5,052 bases of DNA. Origin: Desulfamplus sp. GTDB lineage: Bacteria; Desulfobacterota; Desulfobacteria; Desulfobacterales; Desulfobacteraceae. A model generated the notes under the pieces. That model was not told where the DNA came from. It worked only from the letters and a program-made list of their open reading frames with translations, and did not search any database. The stretch lies in assembly GCA_015231395.1 (NCBI GenBank), contig JADGBP010000193.1, positions 1-5,052 of the forward strand, in the 5' to 3' direction. This document shows positions 1-5,052 of this stretch, one piece after another. Both the position numbers and the translations under genes were made by a program. Positions within the stretch are counted from its first letter, which is position 1. The number at the start of each line of letters is the position of its first letter.

Positions 1-767
1 ACATCACCCTTGAGAATTGCCTTACCTGTCTTTTCATTCATACCAACGCGGTTTACACCAACATCAATAACAGTTGAACCTGGCTTTATCCATTCCGGCT
101 TAACCAGATCAGGTACACCGGCAGCCACAATAAGGATATCAGCTCTTTTGCAATGAGCCGCCAAATCTTTAGTTCTTGTGTGGACTATGGTCACAGTACT
201 GTTTGCCCCTTTGCCCTTCTGAGCCATCATCATGGCAATTGGTTTGCCAACAATGTTGGATCGTCCCACAACAACAACTTCCGCACCTGATGTCTCTGTG
301 CCTGAGCGGATAATTAACTCCTGAATTCCGGCAGGTGTGCAGGGAAGAAATTTTACTTCATCTCCACCAATCATAAGTCTGCCTACATTTACTGGATGGA
401 ATGCGTCCACGTCCTTATCAGGATTGATGGCATTCAGAACTTTCTTTTCATCAATCTGTTTGGGTAGAGGAAGCTGAACTAAAATTCCGTGAATTTCAGG
501 ATCATTATTATATTTGTCAATAAGTGCAAGAAGCTGAGCTTCTGAAATATCTTCCGGCTGATCATCCTGAATCTCTTTAAAGCCAAGACTCAGAGCAGTC
601 TGAACCTTAAGGGTAACATAACTGATTGATGCAGGGCTTGCCCCAACAAGGATAGTTACAAGACCCGGCACTATGCCATGTTTTGCCTTCATCTCCTCAA
701 CTTCTGCTTTCACTTCTGCAAGAATTGTCTTGCGAATTTCGGTGCCGCTTATAATTTCTGCTGTCAT
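1..767 (-). CDS. folD: Bifunctional methylenetetrahydrofolate dehydrogenase / methenyltetrahydrofolate cyclohydrolase, C-terminus cut by window edge
   Basis: FolD interconverts 5,10-methylene-THF, 5,10-methenyl-THF and 10-formyl-THF in the cytoplasm, using NAD(P). 255 complete residues are visible; the usual length is about 285-300, so roughly 30-45 C-terminal residues lie beyond the left edge. Visible family marks are the catalytic block SISYVTLK with Tyr50 and Lys54 (the conserved Y/K pair), the substrate-domain motif GILVQLPLP at 94-102, PDKDVDAFHPVN at 116-127, PCTPAGI at 142-148, the nucleotide-binding GRSNIVGKP at 168-176, and PGTTVIDVGVNR near 230-240. The ATG at 767 is preceded by AGGAGAG at 776-782, which fixes the start. 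It lies 134 bp downstream of fhs on the same strand with no U-tract terminator between them, so the two are probably cotranscribed. No frameshift or missing catalytic residue is seen. The assignment is secure. Confidence 0.97.
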   Translation of the reverse strand, partial: MTAEIISGTEIRKTILAEVKAEVEEMKAKHGIVPGLVTILVGASPASISYVTLKVQTALSLGFKEIQDDQPEDISEAQLLALIDKYNNDPEIHGILVQLPLPKQIDEKKVLNAINPDKDVDAFHPVNVGRLMIGGDEVKFLPCTPAGIQELIIRSGTETSGAEVVVVGRSNIVGKPIAMMMAQKGKGANSTVTIVHTRTKDLAAHCKRADILIVAAGVPDLVKPEWIKPGSTVIDVGVNRVGMNEKTGKAILKGD

Positions 768-775
768 TTCTTAAG

Positions 776-782
776 CTCTCCT
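776..782 (-). promoter_or_regulatory. folD ribosome binding site
   Basis: On the minus strand the sequence reads AGGAGAG, with 8 bases between it and the ATG at 767. It is a near-consensus Shine-Dalgarno site and shows that folD is translated independently rather than by coupling to fhs. Confidence 0.85.
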
Positions 783-793
783 ATAAATATTTA

Positions 794-850
794 TCTCTTT
801 TACCACCAGAATATAGCCTGTTTCATTGCATTTCATAATGGTAAAAGAGA
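794..850 (-). repeat. Perfect 12-bp inverted repeat in the fhs-folD leader
   Basis: The arms are TCTCTTTTACCA at 794-805 and TGGTAAAAGAGA at 839-850, perfectly complementary and separated by 33 bases. In the fhs-folD transcript the structure ends about 12 bases before the folD ribosome binding site. No U-run follows it on the folD side; instead the palindrome ATAAATATTTAT (783-794) abuts it. It therefore does not look like an intrinsic terminator. An RNA stem that protects, processes or modulates the folD message is the simplest reading. A DNA operator is less likely because of the long spacer. The function is not established. Confidence 0.7.
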
Positions 851-901
851 AATTTTCAGTCTCATGTATCGTGTCTATGACAATCAGGATACTCTCTCTG
901 A

Positions 902-2683
902 TTAGAATACGCCCTGAACCTTGCCAGTCTCAACATCCACGTCAACGCGTTTGAACGCAGGGTTGGAGCTTGTGCCAGGCATCAGGCTGATAGCACCGGC
1001 AACAGGAACGATAAATCCTGCTCCACCATAGGTGAGAACTTCTCTGATTTTGAGTTTCCAGCCTGTTGGAACACCTTTGAGAGCCGGATTGTCAGAAAGG
1101 GACAGATGAGTCTTAACCATGCACATACCCATTTTTGAGAGCTCAGGATCTTTTTGGATTCTATCAATTGCAACATTGGCTTCATTTGAGTATTCAACAC
1201 CATCTGCACCATAAACTTCTTTTGCAATAAGCTCGATTCTCTCTTTAATTGGCATATCAAGCTCATATAGGAACTTGAACTCTGTTTTCTCTTCACAGGC
1301 AGCCACAACAGTTTCTGCAAATTCAATCGCACCATCGCCGCCTTTTTCCCAATGGCGGGAAACAGCAACTCTTGCACCTTCAGCTTCGCAAAGTTCACGA
1401 ACCTTTGCAATTTCTGCTGGAGTATCTGTGTAAAATGCGTTGATACACACAACTGGACTTATGCCAGCCTTTCTTACGTTTTTGATGTGATGAATCAAGT
1501 TGCCACAACCTTTTGCCACCCATTCAACATTTTCAGTTTTGTATTCAACAGGCATAGCTTTTCCAGGAACTGGAACAGGTGCTCCACCATGACATTTAAG
1601 TGCCCTGATCGTTGCAACAACAACTGCACAGTCAGGAACAAGACCGCTGAAACGGCATTTTAAGTTCCAGAATTTTTCAAATCCTATATCAGCACCAAAA
1701 CCAGACTCGGTTACATGGTAATCAGCAAGTTTAAGACCAATTCTGTCCGCAATAATTGAACTTTGTCCAATAGCAATATTTGCAAATGGACCAGCATGAA
1801 CAATAACCGGCTGACCTTCCAGTGTCTGTATCAGAGATGGATTAAGAGCATCGACCATCCATGCAGTCATGGCACCGGCTACCTGAAGATCTTCTGTGGT
1901 TACAGGTTTTCCCTGTTTGGTGTAAGCAACAACAATTTTACCCATTCTTTCACGCATATCTTTCAGATCAGTTGCCACGGCAAGAATTGCCATAACCTCT
2001 GAAGATACGGCAATACCAAATTTTGATTTCATCATGAAACCATCAGTTTTGCCATTTACGCCGTCAATACCGATAATGATGTTTCGCAGAGACTGGCAGC
2101 AAAAATCCATGATCCATCCCATTTCCACTCGTGTGGGATCAATGTCAAGACGTTTCATGCCGGATAGTCTTTCAAGTTGCTCGTCATTATAGTTTCTCTC
2201 GTGCTGAAGACGGGAGGTAAGAGCAACCATTGCAAGGTTGTGGGCATTCATAATGGCGTTGATATCACCGGTAAATCCAAGTGAAAAAGGTGTTAGCGGA
2301 ATACACTGGGCAAGACCGCCGCCGGCTGCTGAACCCTTGATATTCATGGTAGGACCGCCTGAAGGCTGGCGAATTGCTGCACAGACCTTTTTGCCAATCT
2401 TTCCAAGACCTTGAACAAGACCCATTGATGATGTTGACTTGCCTTCCCCCAGAGGGGTTGGGGTAATTGCTGTTACATCAATATATTTGCCATTTGGCTT
2501 GTCTTTAAGACGCTCAAGCACTGCCCTGAAATCAATTTTTGCGATATAGTGTCCCTGAGGAAGCAACTCTTCTTTTGTAAGCCCGAGTTTCTCGCCGATT
2601 TCATAAATGGTAAGCATTTCTTTTTCTGCATCTTGTGCAATTTCCCAGTCCGCATGTTTGGTTGGATCTAATGATGATGCCAT
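902..2683 (-). CDS. fhs: Formate--tetrahydrofolate ligase (10-formyl-THF synthetase)
   Basis: Fhs catalyses ATP-dependent formylation of tetrahydrofolate by formate. It is a cytoplasmic enzyme feeding the methyl branch of the Wood-Ljungdahl pathway and folate-dependent biosynthesis. The protein has 593 residues from the ATG at 2683; the acetogen enzymes I recall have about 555-560. Visible blocks are the ATP-binding loop [11 protein letters not shown] at 74-84, RQPSGGPT at 105-112, [10 protein letters not shown] at 117-126, FTGDINAI at 137-144, HAGPFANIA at 296-304, [10 protein letters not shown] at 325-334, [10 protein letters not shown] at 524-533 and a C-terminal MPGTSSNP at 568-575. An in-frame TTG at 2722 and ATG at 2719 lie further upstream, but neither has a ribosome binding site, whereas the ATG at 2683 has one; I therefore exclude the 13-residue extension. 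folD follows on the same strand. Several motifs look closer to the synthetase domain of eukaryotic C1-THF synthase than to the Moorella type (from memory). The function is secure. Confidence 0.97.
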   Translation of the reverse strand: MASSLDPTKHADWEIAQDAEKEMLTIYEIGEKLGLTKEELLPQGHYIAKIDFRAVLERLKDKPNGKYIDVTAITPTPLGEGKSTSSMGLVQGLGKIGKKVCAAIRQPSGGPTMNIKGSAAGGGLAQCIPLTPFSLGFTGDINAIMNAHNLAMVALTSRLQHERNYNDEQLERLSGMKRLDIDPTRVEMGWIMDFCCQSLRNIIIGIDGVNGKTDGFMMKSKFGIAVSSEVMAILAVATDLKDMRERMGKIVVAYTKQGKPVTTEDLQVAGAMTAWMVDALNPSLIQTLEGQPVIVHAGPFANIAIGQSSIIADRIGLKLADYHVTESGFGADIGFEKFWNLKCRFSGLVPDCAVVVATIRALKCHGGAPVPVPGKAMPVEYKTENVEWVAKGCGNLIHHIKNVRKAGISPVVCINAFYTDTPAEIAKVRELCEAEGARVAVSRHWEKGGDGAIEFAETVVAACEEKTEFKFLYELDMPIKERIELIAKEVYGADGVEYSNEANVAIDRIQKDPELSKMGMCMVKTHLSLSDNPALKGVPTGWKLKIREVLTYGGAGFIVPVAGAISLMPGTSSNPAFKRVDVDVETGKVQGVF

Positions 2684-2689
2684 GATTAA

Positions 2690-2696
2690 CTCCCTT
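2690..2696 (-). promoter_or_regulatory. fhs ribosome binding site that decides the start
   Basis: The minus strand reads AAGGGAG, then 6 bases, then the ATG at 2683. The alternative in-frame starts at 2722 and 2719 have no purine-rich site at the right distance, so this element supports the 593-residue protein. Confidence 0.8.
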
Positions 2697-2753
2697 TTCG
2701 TTTTAAAATTGAGACTCATCAAAAATTATGAGCCGTTTCATATTAAAATATTG

Positions 2754-2771
2754 TGCTGTTTCATTACAGCA
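2754..2771 (-). repeat. Small hairpin in the fhs leader
   Basis: TGCTGT (2754-2759) and ACAGCA (2766-2771) form a 6-bp stem around TTCATT. It would lie in the fhs 5' untranslated region, about 70 bases before the start codon. There is no U-tract. Part of it (2756-2765) is identical to ten bases in the folD leader at 818-827. The stem is short and its function is unknown. Confidence 0.35.
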
Positions 2772-2813
2772 TAGTGCCATTTAATTAAAGTGTAGTGTTG
2801 TGTCTATTGAACA

Positions 2814-2842
2814 ATAATCTTCACTTTATAAATCAATTTCAA
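2814..2842 (-). promoter_or_regulatory. fhs: Candidate sigma-70-type promoter for fhs-folD
   Basis: On the minus strand, TTGAAA (2837-2842; 5 of 6 to the -35 consensus) is followed after 17 bases by GATTAT (2814-2819; 4 of 6 to the -10 consensus). This would give a leader of roughly 120-125 bases. The region is so AT-rich that chance matches are common, so this is only a candidate. Confidence 0.3.
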
Positions 2843-3046
2843 TTAAATTTGAACCTTAATACAATGCAAAAAAAAAATATACAATTATTTTTTTACTCAT
2901 AAATTTCAATCCATCAGTGAATATGGTGGTACATAAAAATACATATAGTTGTTTTAGGTCGATAATTTGGGTGTTTCTCTTTTAAAAATGGACTTTTTAC
3001 AAGACCATCAATTTTGGTTGAGATTAATAAAAATTTTAAAATATGC

Positions 3047-3075
3047 TTGCATACATCAGATAAGCATGCTAAAAG
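3047..3075 (+). promoter_or_regulatory. Candidate promoter of tRNA-Pro
   Basis: TTGCAT (3047-3052), a 17-base spacer and TAAAAG (3070-3075) place a transcription start a few bases before the mature tRNA 5' end at 3090, a common layout for tRNA genes. The match is imperfect at both boxes. An inverted repeat, ATGCTT (3043-3048) and AAGCAT (3062-3067), overlaps it. Confidence 0.35.
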
Positions 3076-3089
3076 TTTCCAAAAATTTT

Positions 3090-3166
<77 letters not shown>

Positions 3167-3173
3167 GTAAATT

Positions 3174-3208
3174 AAAGCACTTGCAAAAATTTCTGCAAGT
3201 GCTTTTTT
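3174..3208 (+). terminator. Intrinsic terminator of tRNA-Pro
   Basis: AAAGCACTTGCA (3174-3185) and TGCAAGTGCTTT (3194-3205) form a perfect 12-bp stem with an 8-base loop, and the 3' arm runs into a T6 tract (3203-3208). It starts 8 bases after the CCA of the tRNA and ends that transcript. Confidence 0.92.
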
Positions 3209-3291
3209 GTTGGATCAAAAGCTTTTTAAGTGCTTTTTTGTTGAATCAAAAGCTTTTTAAGTGCTTTTTTTGTTTGGATCAAAAGCTTTTT
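3197..3291 (+). repeat. Three tandem ~31-bp T-rich repeats
   Basis: Units lie at 3197-3227, 3228-3258 and 3259-3291 (31, 31 and 33 bp). Each opens with AAGTGCTTTTTT, has a GATC or AATC core and closes with AAAAGCTTTTT. Units 1 and 2 differ at a single base; unit 3 has two extra bases. A decayed fourth unit may follow (3292-3309). The first unit begins inside the 3' arm of the tRNA terminator, so the array is an amplification of that arm, its T-tract and the bases after it. The repeats could act as weak back-up terminators (AAAAGC can pair with the next GCTTTT) or as curved DNA upstream of the riboswitch gene. The 70-residue ORF across it is an artefact. Confidence 0.9.
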
Positions 3292-3363
3292 GTTAGATTA
3301 AGAGCTTTGTTTGAGTGTGTATTAAAATTTTTTTTGATTGTGTTAAGAGTTTCTATTGAAGAA
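3292..3363 (+). other. Expected promoter region of the riboswitch-controlled gene
   Basis: Transcription of the riboswitch must start in or near these 72 bases, because a terminator and repeats lie upstream. No convincing sigma-70 pair is visible. The best I find is TTAAGA (3298-3303), a 16-base spacer and TATTAA (3320-3325), each 4 of 6 to consensus. A T8 run lies at 3328-3335. Confidence 0.25.
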
Positions 3364-3635
3364 TGCTTTATCAGGTGGCCATTAGTGCCTTAAAAAGGGA
3401 ATCCGGTGAAAAACCGGAACGGTCCCGCCGCTGTAAACGGGGACGTTTTTTGCATATATGTCACTGTAAAATAATTTGAACTACTTTGAAATCCTAAACG
3501 GTCATGGTCGGAATACGACCACCCCGATAATCAAAATCAGAATACATTTTCATGGTAAGTTTCAGATCAATCTTTATGGGAAGACGCAAAAAATCAGGAT
3601 GATCCGTAAGTCAGAAGACCTGCCGTAATAAAGTA
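3364..3635 (+). ncRNA. Cobalamin (B12) riboswitch aptamer
   Basis: This cis-acting RNA binds adenosylcobalamin or a related corrinoid and controls the downstream gene. The conserved landmarks occur in the right order: AAAAAGGGAATCCGGTG (from 3392), the hairpin TCCGGT-GAAAA-ACCGGA (3402-3418), GGTCCCGCCGCTGTAAACGG (3421-3440) closed by GTCCC/GGGAC pairing, a GTCACTG box (3460-3466, one base from the usual GCCACTG), TGGGAAGACGC (3577-3587) and the B12 box GTAAGTCAGAAGACCTGCC (3606-3624). P1 can form from CTTTAT (3366-3371) with ATAAAG (3628-3633), and CAGGT (3372-3376) can pair with ACCTG (3618-3622). The variable arm between CACTG and GGGAAG is about 110 bases, far longer than the short arm of typical members. 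It contains a 6-bp hairpin, TGGTCG/CGACCA (3505-3521). The downstream terminator indicates transcriptional control. Aptamer borders are approximate. Confidence 0.95.
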
Positions 3636-3658
3636 ATGTAATACCCAGGTGAAATGGT

Positions 3659-3703
3659 AAATCCCGTGGGCTGACATATATGTCGGTTCCGGGATTTTTT
3701 TTT
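3659..3703 (+). terminator. Intrinsic terminator, riboswitch expression platform
   Basis: AATCCCG (3660-3666) pairs with CGGGATT (3690-3696). The stem continues through G-C, G-U and A-U pairs, with one bulged T at 3667, to the GACA/TGTC tip (3673-3684) around a TATA loop, and is followed by nine T (3695-3703). It lies between the aptamer and the coding region, so it is the likely switch. Cobalamin binding should favour it and cut off expression, as in other transcriptional B12 riboswitches. The direction of control is inferred from the family. Confidence 0.9.
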
Positions 3704-3704
3704 A

Positions 3705-3740
3705 TCCGGAATCCGGTATATGTCCGGAATTCGGTATATG
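3705..3740 (+). repeat. Tandem duplication of an 18-bp unit in the 5' leader
   Basis: TCCGGAATCCGGTATATG (3705-3722) is followed directly by TCCGGAATTCGGTATATG (3723-3740), 17 of 18 identical. The pair sits right after the terminator T-tract and about 38 bases before the ribosome binding site. It may be a recent slippage duplication or a paired protein or RNA site; nothing in the sequence decides. Confidence 0.85.
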
Positions 3741-3777
3741 TTTGTTAAAATACAAATTGTTATAAAAACAAATTGCT

Positions 3778-3783
3778 AAAGGA
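3778..3783 (+). promoter_or_regulatory. Ribosome binding site of the ThiC-family gene
   Basis: AAAGGA ends 9 bases before the ATG at 3793. It lies about 75 bases beyond the terminator T-tract and is not part of the terminator stem, which fits control of transcription rather than direct blocking of this site. Confidence 0.75.
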
Positions 3784-3792
3784 TAAAAAACC

Positions 3793-5052
3793 ATGAAAAC
3801 ACAGATTGAACTTGCCAGAGACGGAAAGATCTCCGAGCAGATGAAACAAGTTGCCAATGATGAGGGATATGCCCCTGAAACTATCAGGGAACTTGTTGCA
3901 AAGGGCGAGATTGTGATTCCCAATAATCCGTTCAGAAAAAATCAGAAAGCAGTTGGTATAGGCACTGGTCTGCGGACGAAAGTAAATGCCTCGATTGGAA
4001 CATCGTCAGATATATGCTGTATTGATGCTGAGGTGAAAAAAGCAGTTGCGGCTCAGGAAGAGGGGGCTGATACCCTGATGGAACTTTCAGCAGATGGTGA
4101 CATGGATGCCATACGTCGCGAAGTTATAAAAGCGGTAAATCTTCCGGTAGGTAATGTGCCTTTGTATCAAGCATTTAAAGAGACTGCACGTAAATATAAA
4201 AATCCTGCAAAACTTGATCCTGAATTTCTTTTTGATCTTATTGAAAAACAGCTCGAAGATGGTTTGAGCTTCATGGCTATCCATTGTGGTATTAATCAAT
4301 ACACCATAGAGCGATTAAGAAAACAGGGATTTAGGTACGGTGGTCTTGCCTCCAAGGGGGGAACTTTTATGGTGGCATGGATGGATGCTACAGGTAAGGA
4401 AAATCCTCTTTACGAGCAGTTTGACAGAGTGTGCACTCTTATGAAAAAATATGATGCTGTTCTGTCTCTGGGTAATGGAATAAGAGCAGGAGCCATACAC
4501 GACAGCCACGACAGGGCTCAGATGGCAGAAATGATCATAAACTGCGAACTTGCGGAACTTGGCAGGGAACAAGGATGCCAGATGATGGTAGAGGGACCGG
4601 GACATGTTCCCATGAACGAAATAGAAGGCAATATAATGCTGGAAAAGCGGATGAGCGGGAATGCCCCATATTATGTTCTTGGCCCTCTTCCGGCAGATAC
4701 CGGTGCTGGTTATGACCACATAACCGCCGCGATTGGTGCTGCGACATCCTCATGGCATGGTGCAGATCTTGTCTGCTACATAACACCGGCGGAACATCTT
4801 GCCCTGCCAGATGAACAAGATGTTCGTGAAGGGGTAAGAGCCACAAGGCTTGCGGTCAGAATCGGCGACATTGCCAAATATCCTCACAAAAGGGAAAATG
4901 AAAAACTCGCTGCCATGGCAAGAAGAGACATGCGGTGGGATGATCTTGAAAAATACCTTTTGTTCCCTGAAATTGCAAAAAAGATGCGTGCTCAAAGATC
5001 CCCCAGTGAAGATAAAACATGTACAATGTGCGGTGATTTCTGTGCCATGAAA
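3793..5052 (+). CDS. bzaF: ThiC-family radical SAM enzyme, probable 5-hydroxybenzimidazole synthase (BzaF type), 3' end cut by window edge
   Basis: 420 codons are open to the window edge with no stop. Family marks: VNASIGTSSD at 64-73, YGGLASKGGT at 182-191, SLGNGIRAGAIHD at 225-237, EGPGHVPM at 267-274, LGPLPADTGAGYDHIT at 296-311, TPAEHLALP at 331-339, and the C-terminal cysteines 410, 413 and 417 that bind the [4Fe-4S] cluster. His271 and His335 have the 64-residue spacing I recall for the ThiC metal ligands. ThiC turns aminoimidazole ribotide (AIR) into the thiamine pyrimidine; BzaF turns AIR into 5-hydroxybenzimidazole, the anaerobic precursor of the cobalamin lower ligand. I favour BzaF because a cobalamin riboswitch precedes the gene, no TPP riboswitch is visible, and ThiC motifs are altered: SLGDGLRPG to SLGNGIRAG, SRGGS to SKGGT, STGGD to SADGD, and HAAD replaced by RIGD near 356-359 (ThiC forms from memory). 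Short ThiC-type proteins are about 420-440 residues, so the gene is nearly complete. If a second paralogue follows, BzaA or BzaB would be the better name. ThiC-fold membership is certain, the Bza assignment strong. Confidence 0.85.
   Translation, partial: MKTQIELARDGKISEQMKQVANDEGYAPETIRELVAKGEIVIPNNPFRKNQKAVGIGTGLRTKVNASIGTSSDICCIDAEVKKAVAAQEEGADTLMELSADGDMDAIRREVIKAVNLPVGNVPLYQAFKETARKYKNPAKLDPEFLFDLIEKQLEDGLSFMAIHCGINQYTIERLRKQGFRYGGLASKGGTFMVAWMDATGKENPLYEQFDRVCTLMKKYDAVLSLGNGIRAGAIHDSHDRAQMAEMIINCELAELGREQGCQMMVEGPGHVPMNEIEGNIMLEKRMSGNAPYYVLGPLPADTGAGYDHITAAIGAATSSWHGADLVCYITPAEHLALPDEQDVREGVRATRLAVRIGDIAKYPHKRENEKLAAMARRDMRWDDLEKYLLFPEIAKKMRAQRSPSEDKTCTMCGDFCAMK

Larger units (their letters stand above)
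2684..3089. other. AT-rich divergent intergenic region between fhs and tRNA-Pro
   Basis: About 400 bases with no credible protein gene. It should contain the promoter and leader of fhs (minus strand) and the promoter of the tRNA (plus strand). It includes a run of ten A (2869-2878), long A/T stretches, the small hairpin at 2754-2771 and the two weak promoter candidates listed separately. The only ORF of note starts at 2967 and reads straight through the tRNA, so it is not a gene. I recognise nothing else between about 2880 and 3040. Confidence 0.6.

Noticed and set aside
794..850. Intrinsic terminator between fhs and folD
   Set aside because: No U-tract follows the stem in the direction of transcription, and the folD ribosome binding site comes shortly after.
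678..905. 75-residue plus-strand ORF spanning the folD start and the fhs-folD gap
   Set aside because: It is antisense to folD and the inverted repeat, with low-complexity Cys/Phe-rich composition and no family resemblance.
982..2655. Several 60-156-residue ORFs on both strands inside fhs
   Set aside because: All are alternative-frame or antisense shadows of the clearly coding 593-residue fhs frame.
3197..3291. CRISPR array
   Set aside because: The 31-bp units are directly adjacent with no unique spacers, and they derive from the terminator arm.
3181..3393. 70-residue plus-strand ORF rich in Phe, Leu and Lys
   Set aside because: It is produced by the terminator and the T-rich tandem repeats, starts inside the terminator loop and runs into the riboswitch.
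3364..3790. TPP riboswitch, as expected for a thiC gene
   Set aside because: The CTGAGA-type core of the TPP aptamer is absent, while every main cobalamin landmark is present.
4087..4995. Minus-strand ORFs of 70-134 residues across the ThiC-family gene
   Set aside because: They are antisense shadows of a strongly conserved plus-strand frame and have no recognisable domains.

Overview
The window reads as a stretch of chromosome from an anaerobic, moderately AT-rich bacterium, most likely a sulfate reducer or relative within Desulfobacterota (the former Deltaproteobacteria). This rests on a formyl-tetrahydrofolate ligase next to folD, and on a cobalamin-riboswitch-controlled ThiC paralogue of the kind used for anaerobic benzimidazole (vitamin B12 lower ligand) synthesis. 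The lineage is inferred from gene content and protein style, not from a marker gene.

Left part, minus strand (1-2683): a one-carbon operon, fhs (formate-THF ligase, complete, 593 aa) followed by folD (methylene-THF dehydrogenase/cyclohydrolase, cut by the left window edge). Together they convert formate + THF to 10-formyl-THF and then to 5,10-methylene-THF, or run in reverse. This is the folate part of the methyl branch of the Wood-Ljungdahl pathway and also supplies purine, thymidylate and serine synthesis. The 134-bp gap between them holds a perfect 12-bp inverted repeat just before the folD ribosome binding site.

Middle (2684-3363): an AT-rich divergent intergenic region, then a complete tRNA-Pro(UGG) gene with encoded CCA on the plus strand, a strong intrinsic terminator, and three tandem ~31-bp T-rich repeats that copy the 3' arm of that terminator.

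Right part, plus strand (3364-5052): a clear cobalamin riboswitch with an unusually long variable arm, a strong intrinsic terminator as its expression platform, an 18-bp tandem duplication, a ribosome binding site, and a ThiC-family radical-SAM gene that runs off the right edge at codon 420. Cobalamin control rather than TPP control, and altered residues inside otherwise conserved ThiC motifs, indicate 5-hydroxybenzimidazole synthase (BzaF, or a BzaA/BzaB-type paralogue) rather than thiamine-pathway ThiC. The predicted logic is feedback: when cobalamin is plentiful, transcription stops before the gene that makes its lower ligand. Methyl transfer in the Wood-Ljungdahl pathway uses a corrinoid protein, so the two metabolic halves of the window are loosely connected, but nothing in the sequence shows co-regulation.
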